From: Dendrolimus kikuchii
Taxonomy: Eukaryota > Arthropoda > Insecta > Lepidoptera > Lasiocampidae
Length of the DNA: 64,000 bases
NCBI GenBank assembly: GCA_019925095.2
Contig: CM034410.1
Span: 14,366,436 to 14,430,435 of the forward strand
Direction of reading: 5' to 3'
Positions within the stretch are counted from its first letter, which is position 1, and each line of letters starts with the position of its first letter. Made by a program: the position numbers and the translations under genes. The notes below the pieces were generated by a model, which was not told the origin of the DNA, did no database searches, and worked only from the letters and a program-made list of their open reading frames with translations. Shown one piece after another: positions 54,913-64,000 of this stretch.

Positions 54913-55342
54913 GCTAAAAATTGTTTTAGTTTATATATCTTATTCTATATATATTTCAAGTTCTTTTTTTTGTAAGTTTTATACAGAAGTATGTTACAGA
55001 ATTACTTTTCGAAGAATTAATGGACTTGTAGTAAGCAGTGCATGCTCAGTAAGAGGAAAGAAGAATATTATTATTCTTATAATAATGACGAAACGTACTA
55101 AAAGTCTGTACTGCAACATATCTCCATAAATCGCTTACATGTTTGGCAAAATTAAAACGTTTATACAGACGATTGTATAAGGGGCTGGAGCGAGCTGCTA
55201 TGTAAACGAAGTTTAATTTATTTTATTTATATTTAAATTTTAATAAAGTTTAATGAACAAGCATATACCAACCGCTAGAAAGAGGATAATACTTTTTGTA
55301 ATCTAAAAGATGGCAATATCATTCTATTACAATGCCTGGTGT
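54913..55342. other. Unassigned intronic sequence
   Basis: AT-rich, no gene seen. Confidence 0.5.
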
Positions 55343-55650
55343 TTTATCCGTGCAGGAACGGAGAAAGAAAACAAATTCCTGCGGCCAGACGGCCTGTCGT
55401 AAGAGGCGACAAAACAACCCACAGCCAGGTGGTAGGGCATTTGCCCGTCTGGACGGCTACCACCCCTGGGTTAGGGCGTGCTGTCATAACAACCTACAGT
55501 TGTGTTCCGGCATTAGTGGCCAGGTTTCAGCCGCATATACGAGTCTAGCAGCACTTTGGTAGCACCTTTAGGATTTCATTTTCAACCCTAAATGTGCTAC
55601 CTAGGTTTATAGGCGACGGTAACCACTTTCTGCTGTACTTTAAAAAAAAA
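55343..55650 (+). mobile_element. SINE-like repeat, family S (diverged 3' end)
   Basis: TTATCCGTGCAGGAACGGAG to AGGCGACGGTAACCACTTTC and an A-run. It ends about 85 bases before the second host exon. Confidence 0.75.
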
Positions 55651-55735
55651 GTTGAAATTGTGAACATCATTGTACTGCTAATAGATAATATACCAATGAC
55701 AGAAACTCGTGATTAATGTTGTATCGCCTTTGTAG

Positions 55736-55940
55736 ACCACCGAGCCGCACTTCCCGTTCTTGGGTGCGCATGCGCCCCCGACCGGCTACCGGGCGGAGGG
55801 CGACGAGGAAGGCACCGTGCGATGTTGCTGCGTCTGTTACACGTTCCTACGCCAGCAATGGGAGCAGTACGACAGGGAGAACAAGCCCCACAGCCAACGG
55901 TTCTATTGGCTGAAGAGGTTGGACGGAAAGCCGTTTATTG
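55736..55940 (+). CDS. Unidentified host protein, second coding exon
   Basis: Acceptor CCTTTGTAG at 55735 and donor ATTG|GTTAGT at 55940/55941. Entered in phase 0 from the exon at 38616-38819 it reads TTEPHFPFLGAHAPPTGYRA, EGDEEGTVRCCCVCYTFLRQ, QWEQYDRENKPHSQRFYWLK, RLDGKPFIG, leaving phase 1. The CCCVC cluster would complete a CxxC...CxxC zinc-binding pair with CFVC of the previous exon. The aromatic, charged second half looks like a folded domain. The stretch is GC-rich and uninterrupted, and a stop follows within the intron, which supports the donor. The next exon is not visible before the window ends. The function is unknown; a nuclear zinc-binding protein is only a guess. Confidence 0.7.
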
Positions 55941-55999
55941 GTTAGTACTAGTTGTTACTTTGATCTGAATTAACTTATGATTTCTGAAGTCTATATTTT

Positions 56000-56235
56000 T
56001 TTACTATTTCGTTTTGGCCGTATACAATAAATATAACTAGTGATCGCTCGTGGTCGAAATTCGACCATAATAATTTGTTGTCAAAGACTACTTCTATAAT
56101 CACAGATTTCGCCAAGGCAACAGTAAAGAAAAGTATATATATATATATGCGTGTGTGTGTAAAATACATAGTAGTGTGTTTAATGTGTTTTTATTGATTT
56201 CAATGTATTTTTTATGCATAATTAAAAAAAAAAGC
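56000..56235. repeat. Dispersed repeat Z, uninterrupted copy
   Basis: TGATCGCTCGTGGTCGAAAT...TTTGTTGTCAAAGACTACTT...ATATGCGTGTGTGTGTAAAA...TTTTTTATGCATAATTA. It matches the copy split by RTE at 22022-22377. Confidence 0.8.
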
Positions 56236-56282
56236 ATTCGTCGCTTTTTACAACCTCTATATGTATAATATAAAATATCTTA

Positions 56283-56412
56283 ACCTTTACAAGTCCAATG
56301 TTTGCTTACAAAATTCGCTTAAGTCGAAATCCTCCATAACTTGAAAACATTATAACTCGATTTTTTTGGCGTCTGCCTTCAAGTTCGTCTTGCAGAGGTT
56401 TTACTGTATTAT
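56283..56412 (+). mobile_element. pogo-like MITE, right third
   Basis: TTTACAAGTCCAATGTTTGC...GTCTTGCAGAGGTTTTACTG matches 14346-14479. Confidence 0.65.
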
Positions 56413-56463
56413 TTTCGGTGTTGCCCGATCTGTTTTTATTATGTAGGAGTGACCCGACTAGGT

Positions 56464-56500
56464 AGGTGGGGTTGGGGGGGGGGGGGGGTTTGAGGGGGGC
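56464..56500. repeat. Poly-G run
   Basis: GGTTGGGG followed by an almost pure G tract, in a G-rich patch reaching 56520. Confidence 0.85.
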
Positions 56501-56687
56501 GAGGTGGAATGCTCCTCGCAGGCCTAGGCGCCTTCTGTTATAGTTGAAAATTTGTATATATTCTTTGTATGTTTCGGGAAACGTTTGTGACATCAATGAT
56601 TGCACAGCGCCATCTATTGGCTTGTAAGTGCTCCACTACAATTACTAATCGATTTCGAAAATTATTTACTGAACCGTATTAAATAAT

Positions 56688-56880
56688 AAAACATGGATTG
56701 ATGGGTACAAATGTAAAGGTAGACCAAAAAAAGATGGATGGATTGTGTGAAGGATGATATGATGATATGTGTTGTGACAGAAGATGTAAATCAGAATAGA
56801 GGAGTGTGGAAGGAGAAGACATATTGTGCCGACCGCAATTAATTGGGATATGGTGAAAGAAAAGAGAGATTTAATCATAA
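56688..56880 (+). mobile_element. BovB-like RTE tail (diverged)
   Basis: GATGGGTACAAATGTAAAGG...GGAAGGAGAAGACATATTGT...TTGGGATATGGTGAAAGAAA corresponds to the end of the family at 50765-51280, on the plus strand and frameshifted. Confidence 0.75.
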
Positions 56881-56938
56881 AACATATTGTGCTGAATTCA
56901 AACAACTGAAAGAAGGTGGAAAGAAAAGAGCTTAATAA

Positions 56939-57252
56939 TCTATACATATAATAAAACTGTAGAGGTCGAATTTCTGTAGAATGAAAAAAAATGCTAAAAA
57001 CCGAGTCAGGGGGATGTAAAAAATAAAATAGAACTAATTTAGATTTTTTTCAAATTGTTTGTTTCTCTGTTTGTCTGTTTATACGGGCTAATCTCCGAAA
57101 CGACTGGACCGATTTAAATGAAATTTTGTATGGTGGTAGCTTACATCCCTGGTCAACGTATAGGATACTTTTGATCCTGAAAATTTAAAAGAGTTCTCGT
57201 GGGATAGTTAAAAAAAACTTTTCACGCGGACGAAGTCGCGGGCAGAAGCTAG
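56939..57252 (+). mobile_element. Helitron-like element (TC...CTAG)
   Basis: TCTATACATATAATAAAACT at the start, AACGACTGGACCGATTTAAA internally, TTCACGCGGACGAAGTCGCG near the end, and GGGCAGAAGCTAG before T. A complete non-autonomous copy. Confidence 0.65.
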
Positions 57253-57391
57253 TCATAAATAATCGTTAGTAAAATGCGTAACCGTTTAAAAAATAAGCAA
57301 GATAAATAAATCAATGATATTAAAACAAGGCTCCTAAAAGTCAACATGATTGTTTGCGGGCGGGCCGTCATATACACATACATGTATATTT

Positions 57392-59012
57392 TGATGCAGA
57401 AGTCGTGGAAGGCCACGACGCACCTTCCATGATCAAATTGATCGTGTACTAGCAGAAGGTGATGTCAGGAGCCTTAAGAACAGACGAGCGTGCATGACAA
57501 GAGTTATGAATGTCAAAGAAGCAAGTGAGGTGTGTAAGGATAAGCCTGAATGGCGCTCTGTTGTTCGTGCCTACCCCGCAAGGGAACTGGCGTGAAGTTA
57601 TGTATGTATGTATGTATGTATATATTTTGATGCAGAAGTCATGGAAGGCCACGACACACCTTCCATGATCAAATTGGTCGTGTACTAGCAGAAGGTGATG
57701 TCAGGAGCCTTAAGAACAGACGAGCGTGCATGACAAGAGTTATGAATGTCAAAGAAGCAAGTGAGGTGTGTAAGAATAAGCCTAAATGGCACTCTGTTGT
57801 TCGTGCCTACCCCGCAAGGGAACTGGCGTGAAGTTATGTATGTATGTATATATTTTGATGCAGAAGTCGTGGAAGGCCACGACACACCTTAGCATGATAG
57901 ACAATTGATCGTGTACTAGCAGATTTTGATGTCAGGAGTCCTCTTGAACAGACGAGCGTGCATGACAACGAGTTATGGATGTGCAAATATTAAACAAAAA
58001 TAACGAAAAAATCATTGTTGCTGTTGCTATGCACTCTTACATCAGTCCCGCTCACACGATTCGTACACTGTACATCGGGAGGAAAAATTATTAGATGTGT
58101 AAAACTGTAAGTCGTGGAAGGCCACGACACACCTTCCATGATCAAATTGGTCGTGTACTAGCAGAAGGTGATGTCAGGAGCCTTAAGAACAGACGAGCGT
58201 GCATGACAAGAGTTATGAATGTCAAAGAGACAAGTGAGGTGTGTAAGAATAAGCCTAAATGGCACTCTGTTGTTCGTGCCTACCCCGCAAGGGAACTGGC
58301 GTGAAGTTATGTATGTATGTATGTAAAATAAAAATAAGTCATCTTTAGAATGCTCAGAGATGTAGCAGATAGACAAATGATTAAGATGGTTTATTTTGCC
58401 TTGTGCCGTCCTCTTGTCAGCTACTACGTTACAACGTGGGGAGGATGTGCAAATATAAAAAAAAATTGTTGTTGCTGTTGCTATGCACTCTTACCTCAGT
58501 CCCGCTCACACGATTCGTACACTGTACATCGGGAGGAATGTATGTATGTATGTATGTGTAAAACTTGATGCAGAAGTCGTGGAAGGCCACGACACACCTT
58601 CCATGATCAAATTGGTCGTGTACTAGCAGAAGGTGATGTCAGGAGCCTTAAGAACAGACGAGCGTGCATGACAAGAGTTATGAATGTCAAAGAGACAAGT
58701 GAGGATGGCACTCTGTTGTTCGTGCCTACCCCGCAAGGGAACTGGCGTGAAGTTATGTATGTATGTATATATTTTGATGCAGAAGTCGTGGAAGGCCACG
58801 ACACACCTTCCATGATCAAATTGATCGTGTACTAGCAGAAGGTGATGTCAGGAGCCTTAAGAACAGACGAGCGTGCATGACAAGAGTTATGAATATCAAA
58901 GAATCAAGTGAGGTGTGTAAGAATAAGCCTGAATGGCGCTCTGTTGTACGTGCCTACCCCGCAAGGGAACTGGCGTGAAGTTATGTATCTATGTATGTAT
59001 GTATGTATATTT
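57392..59012 (+). repeat. Array of six RTE-tail units joined by ATGT microsatellites
   Basis: Units begin at nearly the same base (TTGATGCAGAAGTCGTGGAA) near 57392, 57625, 57855, 58110, 58567 and 58775. Most run to GGCGTGAAGTTATGTATGTA and an ATGT run. Unit 3 is rearranged after 57975; unit 5 lacks about 22 bases. Between units 3/4 and 4/5 lies the same extra piece (TGTTGCTGTTGCTATGCACT...GTACACTGTACATCGGGAGG). A shared 5' breakpoint in six units argues for tandem duplication, not six independent insertions. Confidence 0.85.
58344..58447 (+). pseudogene. CR1/jockey-like RT fragment within the array
   Basis: Reads MLRDVADRQMIKMVYFALCR, then PLVSYYVTTWGGCAN. It parallels the MRSLRACANNRILRLVYTSL, CESIITYCITSWGGAG segment of the intact LINE at 40667. 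Only about 35 codons, inserted between RTE-tail units. Confidence 0.65.
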
Positions 59013-59013
59013 T

Positions 59014-59170
59014 GTATACATACATACATACATAGTACACGATCAATTTGATCATGGAAGGTGTGTCGTGGCCTTCCACGACTTCTGCATCCATCCACTT
59101 TTGCATTGTATATCTGTTTAGTCATTCTTTCATCGTGCATTCTTTCCACATGCCCGAACCACCGGAGCAA
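59014..59170 (-). mobile_element. RTE LINE piece, inverted at the array end
   Basis: TATACATACATACATACATA, then GTACACGATCAATTTGATCA, up to CCGAACCACCGGAGCA. The end of unit 6 (ATGTATGTATGTATATTTTG) and this start form a microsatellite palindrome at 58985-59035. The last 60 or so codons of the RTE frame are missing on this side. Confidence 0.85.
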
Positions 59171-59329
59171 TATTTTGTATAACCTAGTTAAAATCTACTA
59201 GATGACCCTATGCAATAGGCACTTATTGCTGAGTCAAACATCTCATTGACATAGATTTCCAAAATGTCGATCAGCAGTAATTGCCTATAAATACCAAATC
59301 TTTTTACAAATTCAGAGAGTTCTCTTGGT

Positions 59330-59735
59330 TATTAGCCACAGCTCTACAGCAACGGACCTGGTTTATGCCTGCCGGCTGGATTGCTCAAAACTAATACCAT
59401 ATCGGTCCGGTAGACCTTTGAGGTCCCGTATATTGAGACTCCAAGTCAATTATTATTCATAATAATAAAATAAAAGGTTCCTGTAAGCCAAAATTGTTTT
59501 TTTTTTTAAAACATATAAGAGCTCGGGACTAGGTCTAGCAGATCGACATTTTTGCTGAGCCTGATCCAATTTTTAGGACATTACATTATATGCATATCTT
59601 TTGTTGTTACTTTCTGGTTGTTTTTCCCTTTGTGTTGTTGCTTTATTAATTTAAATATGTTTGTTTCAATTGTATATGTTCGTCCTAAAAATAAACCTGT
59701 TTCTTTCGTTCTTTCTTTCTTTCTTTATTAAGTTT
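59330..59735 (+). mobile_element. Probable LINE 3' end with (TTTC)n tail
   Basis: Ends CGTCCTAAAAATAAACCTGT, TTCTTTCG and TTTC repeats. A reverse piece with the same AATAAA/TTTC ending lies at 53808-53850. The coding part is not identified and the left limit is uncertain. Confidence 0.45.
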
Positions 59736-60110
59736 ACAATGCTATGAATTGAACCCAAGGTCCCTATGCTGCAGTGAACTCAATCACAGATACGACATTA
59801 CCAGAAGATATACATCCTGTCGTTGGCAGCCAATCACAGTCCACAGTCTTCCGCCTTCTATAGATCCCCTAGTTTCCGGAGAAAAAGATCTGTGACATAC
59901 ATGGACAGGCTGACGGTTACAACGTAACCCTAAATACGACAACACTATGTACAGGTGTCCTTTAATTAAACAGTCGGGCTTAGGGATTAAACTGGGAGGA
60001 CCGTGCCTCCCGCCGTTTGTTGGGGTTGCCAGGCGACTCGGTCACTTAGTAACTGACTTCCAGCCCCTCCCTTGTTGCAAACAAAAAACTGATAACAATC
60101 AAGCTGATGT
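59736..60110. other. Unassigned intronic sequence
   Basis: GC-rich patch at 59990-60090, no gene recognised. Confidence 0.5.
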
Positions 60111-60117
60111 TTGAACT

Positions 60118-60590
60118 TATTGCGTTTGGAAGGCTTTAATTCGTCTTTGGCGGGGAATTTATCATCTCGCTTGTCTTGATTGTCTCCTTTTAAAGACGGA
60201 GGGAGAGTCATAATCGCCACTGATCGATTGTTCGGGTAGATTTTAAAGATAGACGAGCAAATGAAATTGCTTCAGGATTGTGTTTCTGCATAGGTTTAAT
60301 TCATCATTTGCTTGGAATATAACGTCTTCCCTGTCTTGATTGTTTCCGTTTCAAGGCGGACAGTTATGATTACGACCGATCGATTCTTCGGGATGCTTTT
60401 AAAGATAGATGACTGAATGAATTTGCGTCAGGATTGCTTTTGGAAGTCTTCGTAGTCATAATTTATTATTGGATTGGAATATAACGTCTTCTCTGCCTTG
60501 TTTCCTTGTGAAGGCGGACGTGTGATAACTGCGATCGATCGAATGTTTGGTAAGGTTTAAAAATAGACGAATGAATGAAAATACATCAGG
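60118..60590. repeat. Three-unit tandem repeat, about 157 bp
   Basis: Anchors: GATCGATTGTTCGGG at 60222, GATCGATTCTTCGGG at 60378, GATCGAATGTTTGG near 60536. Other shared words are CTTGTCTTGATTGT(C/T)TCC, AAGGCGGAC, TTTTAAAGATAGA(C/T)GA and TCAGGATTG. The units are clearly diverged, so the duplication is old. Confidence 0.85.
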
Positions 60591-60639
60591 ACCTATGAGT
60601 GATGATGTAGTTGTATACCTCCCTCTTGCTATACGAACG

Positions 60640-60894
60640 AACAATCCATAGCCAGGGGGTTGGGCATTTGTATATCTGAGAGTGGCTACCACTGCTGATG
60701 CAGAGTATGCCGCCATAACAATTTTGAGTTGTGTTCCGGCAGCACTGGCCAGGTTCTAGTCCCCCAACCGAGGTCGGCAGAACATTGGTAGAACCTTTGG
60801 TAGTGTGATTACTGTGAATGTCTACAGGCGACAAGGGTAACCATTTTCCATCAGGTGGGCTTCAGCCTATCTCCTGTACTGCAACTATAAAAAA
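60640..60894 (+). mobile_element. SINE-like repeat, family S (diverged)
   Basis: AATCCATAGCCAGGGGGTTG...TTGAGTTGTGTTCCGGCAGC...ACTGCAACTATAAAAAA. An RTE copy is inserted right at its A tail. Confidence 0.7.
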
Positions 60895-60897
60895 GTT

Positions 60898-61241
60898 ACA
60901 TACATACATACATACATAACTTCACGCCAGTTCCCTTGCGGGGTAAGCACGAACAACAGAGCGCCATTTAGGCTTATTCTTACACACCTCACTTGCTTCT
61001 TTGACATTCATAACTCTTGTCATGCACGCTCGTCTGTTCTTAAGGCTCCTAACATCACCTTCTGCTAGTACACGATCAATTTGATCATGGAAAGTGTGTC
61101 GTGGCCTCCACGACTTCTGCATTCATCCACTTTTGCATTGTATATCTGTTTATTCATTCTTTCATCATGCATTCTTTTTACATGTCCGAACCACCGGAGC
61201 ATTCCTTTCCTTACCTTCACCCCGACACTCTTTCAGACCAC
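60898..61241 (-). mobile_element. RTE LINE tail with 11-bp TSD
   Basis: ATAAAAAAGTT flanks it at 60887-60897 and 61242-61252. One base is lost in GGCCTCCACGAC, breaking the frame. Confidence 0.9.
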
Positions 61242-61252
61242 ATAAAAAAGTT

Positions 61253-61900
61253 GCTGCAATCAAATAGTTTCGCTATTAAGAGCAAATAGTATCGGTAGTT
61301 TAGGCAAGCGAATCCTACAATGATAACAAAACAGTACAATATAAGGCATAAATATAGTAGCAGTAGTAAACATCAGCCACAGAAATTACATGTGTATATG
61401 GCCAACAGTGCATCCAAGTCTATATGTGGACTCCAATATACTGACGATCATGACGGGACTGAACACCTTCTTAGAGGCAGAATTCCAGATCCATTGCCAG
61501 CCCTGGGCTGGTATCTGCCGTCGTGTCGCATTCCAGTTTATTATTCCGACTCAGTTGTCGTAAATCCAGCCGGTTGCCGGCTCGCATCGATCGATCCCAC
61601 ATCAAATAAATAATATTCATACGAAGCCATACATACATGCACTGCAACAAACATACCGTACACACATTGTTTATTGTGGACATTGAGTTATGTAGCAATT
61701 GTTTGTGTTGTGAAAAAAATATTATTGAATACCGATTTTATGATGGCGTCTCCGGTCTTGTTACAATGCTTGCGACTGTAATTTACAAGGCCGGTTGGAA
61801 AATTTTGATGTATAGAAATATATTTTGAAAGGCAGTTTTAAATAGTTTAGGGGTTGAATTGTCATTGGTTGTTTGATTACTCATCGAATTTATCGTATCT
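61253..61900. other. Unassigned intronic sequence
   Basis: A 97-codon plus-strand frame at 61320-61613 shows no motif I recognise. Its second half (61430-61600) is GC-balanced and may be part of an unidentified repeat. Confidence 0.4.
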
Positions 61901-61904
61901 TTAG

Positions 61905-62308
61905 GAGGCAAGTTGGCACCCCTGTCGCAGGCGGCGAACAGGGGTTCACAGGCGGCGCTTTGCTCATCTCCTCCCTATAACATAGTGGGACGGGGGGGTC
62001 GAGGAACCCTCCCGACGAGCCACACCCAGTGCCGTGAGGTGTTCTATTCGCAGGGACACCCCTCCTGGTCGGCTTGCATCGAGGTGTCACGGCAGTCATA
62101 CCCATGGTTACGGTCCCGTGGCGCCTCATTATGATGCGAAGGGACGCTAGAAGTTTTAGTGGGTAGTCTGGCGGCCGGTGCTTGCAAACTATGATACTAA
62201 GCTTATGTGCAACATCAGCAGCCGGGAGTCCCACATACCCCTTGGTGACATCCCACGGGGCCCGAGGATATGCGCAAATGCTTGCCCCAGCGTTGTGTCA
62301 AAAAAAAA
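61905..62308 (+). mobile_element. GC-rich poly(A)-ended LINE 3' UTR
   Basis: AGGAGGCAAGTTGGCACCCC...GACGCTAGAAGTTTTAGTGG...CCAGCGTTGTGTC followed by 9 A (62300-62308). The GTTTTAGTGGGTA phrase is shared with R1-like family 1 UTRs, so it is probably a relative. Confidence 0.5.
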
Positions 62309-62335
62309 GGAGCTAGGTTGGTGCAGCTGAAGTCT

Positions 62336-62780
62336 AATATATCGGATGGGACGCCGTCTCCTCCTTCTGCGAGCACGTTATGCTTGCAAAGGAGGAGGCG
62401 GAGCGGGAGCGTAGCGCACATCATTGCTCCACTCCCGCCATAGGAAGACGCGTCGGTGTCGGAAGGGCAGCATGGACATGGACCTTTGGCCACCGTAAGC
62501 GGGTGGGTCCCCTTGGGGAATAGGAGTTCTGATTCACCTGTATATGCCGTCGAGATGGGAGAGCGGCGTGTTCCGCGCGCGCCTACCTTTCCTCCCGTGG
62601 GGCGAGTTACATACCGCCCCATGCACAGAACGCTTGATGATGCTGGGGGATAATAAAAAGTCTCGCAGCAGTGGAAGTGGCCCACGCCTGCCAGGGCTGC
62701 GGAGAGCCTAGTTTATATACCCGTAGCCCTGGCACAAGGAGGAGGACGGAACATCCAGGAGTTTTAGTTTAGCAATAAAG
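62336..62780 (+). mobile_element. R1-like LINE 3' end (family 1)
   Basis: Coding end GWDAVSSFCEHVMLAKEEAE (62345-62410), then frameshifted, and a UTR through CCTGCCAGGGCTGCGGAGAG to CCAGGAGTTTTAG and CAATAAA. AGCTGAAGTCTA at about 62324 and AGCTGTAGTCTA at about 62781 may be a target duplication with one mismatch. Confidence 0.75.
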
Positions 62781-62795
62781 CTGTAGTCTAGTAGC

Positions 62796-63273
62796 CCTAC
62801 CTCATTGGTAGCTTCGAATAAGCGAACAAAGTGAAAATTTCCTTGATCTACTCTCGTCTGAGCGTTGCTTCGCTTGCAAGTAATGTAAAGTCTCAGGTTC
62901 TGTTCCTAGTAGTATGAATCTTGGAAACGAACTTAAATCCAAAATCAGTCAAATATTAGAAATTATTAATAAGTTAATTATCAACATTAGGCAGATTTAT
63001 TCTAAAATATAATATGTTTGAAATAATAAGATCTGTGGTCTTATGTATAAATATAGTGTTAGTAGCTGTTTTAACGTATATCTTTTATTAAGTGATTGTA
63101 ATTTGTAGTATTGTTCCATGCTCTGGTTTGAGCGTTATGGGATCGAGCCCTTTGGTATTCGATTTAATTATGCTTACGTGTTACGTCTACATATTTATTA
63201 ATCCTCGTTTATTCTTCGCCCCAACGGAACCTTTGTCCGTAGATCGATACGTATTTGGCCGATTTTGTACTTT
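62796..63273. other. Unassigned intronic sequence
   Basis: AT-rich, no gene or repeat recognised. Confidence 0.5.
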
Positions 63274-63280
63274 TGAATTC

Positions 63281-63465
63281 CATGATCAAATTGATCGTGT
63301 ACTAGCGGAGGGTGATGTCAGGAGCCTTAAGAACAGACGAGTGTGCATGACAAGAGTTATGAATGTCAAAGAAGCAAGTGAGGTGTGTAAGAATGGGCCT
63401 AAATGGCGCTCTGTTGTTCGTGCCTACCCCGCAAGGGAACTGGCGTGAAGTTATGTATGTATGTA
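63281..63465 (+). mobile_element. RTE LINE tail with short TSD
   Basis: Begins CATGATCAAATTGATCGTGT and ends in (ATGT)n. TGAATTC at 63274-63280 and 63466-63472 is a probable 7-bp duplication. Confidence 0.85.
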
Positions 63466-63472
63466 TGAATTC

Positions 63473-64000
63473 GTGAGTCCTTTTATCTTCTATGTCGTCT
63501 AATCGAAAAAGAATAAATCGAATCTAATCAGAAATACCAACTGAACTATATTTTTTCCTCGTAAATTAATATCATGTTATAAACCCAAAATAGATTCATA
63601 CATAACTGCTTCGTTGCCACACCAATTACTTACATTATATTCTGGACAATTTTGGTACGAAAATAAAGTATTACGCTCAATTGTGTTTTGCCTTTCGAGA
63701 GTAAGGAAACAAATATAACAATACAATATTTTTATCAAAGTTGCTTCATCCGGTCCGGTTGGCATCTACGCTAAAAGCCTCCCGATTGGTGTTGCCAGGC
63801 TATGAAATATTCCACATGTCATACGTTACTAAACATTAAGTTTGAATATTTTGATTTGTATAGGATTACGTATGCCTTTCTTAATGTTCTTATTTTTGAA
63901 TAAATGTTTTGTTAGATTGTGTATTTCGATGATTAATATAAAATATTTTCTACTCGAATGTGTAATCAATATTTCTTTATTATTACGAGATGTTTGAACT
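63473..64000. other. Unassigned sequence to the window end
   Basis: AT-rich, no further host exon seen. Confidence 0.5.

Noticed and set aside
57392..59012. CRISPR-like array of regular repeats
   Set aside because: Units are about 200-230 bases of LINE coding sequence joined by microsatellites, in a eukaryotic genome. No short repeats with unique spacers.
61320..61613. 97-codon plus-strand frame
   Set aside because: No recognised motif, no splice context and no partner exon. It could not be linked to the host gene at 55736.

Overview
The window looks like nuclear DNA of a moth or butterfly (Lepidoptera). It is AT-rich, genes are sparse, and it is packed with repeat types familiar from lepidopteran genomes: RTE-, R1-like and CR1/jockey-like LINEs, mariner transposons, Helitron-like elements ending in CTAGT, tRNA-derived SINEs and a poly(A) SINE-like repeat. 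No species can be named from the sequence. There are no operons, Shine-Dalgarno sites, CRISPR arrays or rRNA genes.

Host gene: the only convincing host coding sequence is two plus-strand exons, 38616-38819 (with the start codon) and 55736-55940. They are separated by a 16.9-kb intron. Both are GC-rich, phase-compatible, bounded by plausible splice sites, and each carries a Cys-x-x-Cys motif. I do not recognise the protein, and the gene probably continues past the right edge. A second weak coding-like remnant on the minus strand (46069-46420) encodes an acidic tail.

Layout: 1-1.9 kb holds 3' ends of two R1-like LINEs. 3.7-4.9 kb is a dead maT-like (DD37D) mariner. 5.2-8.6 kb holds a truncated and a near-complete RTE-type LINE; the long 937-codon frame lost its YADD active site by in-frame deletion. 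8.6-10.1 kb carries inverted pieces of a retroelement with a PD...D motif. 10.1-12.7 kb is a Helitron-like region holding a 1.75-kb octanucleotide satellite with an 80-bp higher-order period. 13.7-24 kb holds MITEs and LINE tails. 27.6-28.9 kb is a full-length but mutated DD34D mariner. 29-38.6 kb holds SINEs, MITEs and LINE tails. Inside the host intron, 40667-43618 is an intact 983-codon CR1/jockey-like endonuclease-reverse transcriptase. 45-54 kb has nested LINE insertions with clear target-site duplications. 57.4-59.2 kb is an unusual array of repeated RTE tails. 60.1-60.6 kb is a three-unit 157-bp tandem repeat. 62-63.5 kb has further LINE tails.

Most of the window is therefore a record of retrotransposition and DNA-transposon activity around one host gene. 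At least 13 copies of one RTE family share the same 3' end followed by (ATGT)n, and six of the insertions have matching direct repeats of 7-12 bp. I see no gene set that reads as a new multi-gene system. The strongest unusual items are the octamer satellite, the RTE-tail array, the YADD-deleted RTE frame, and the intact intronic LINE.
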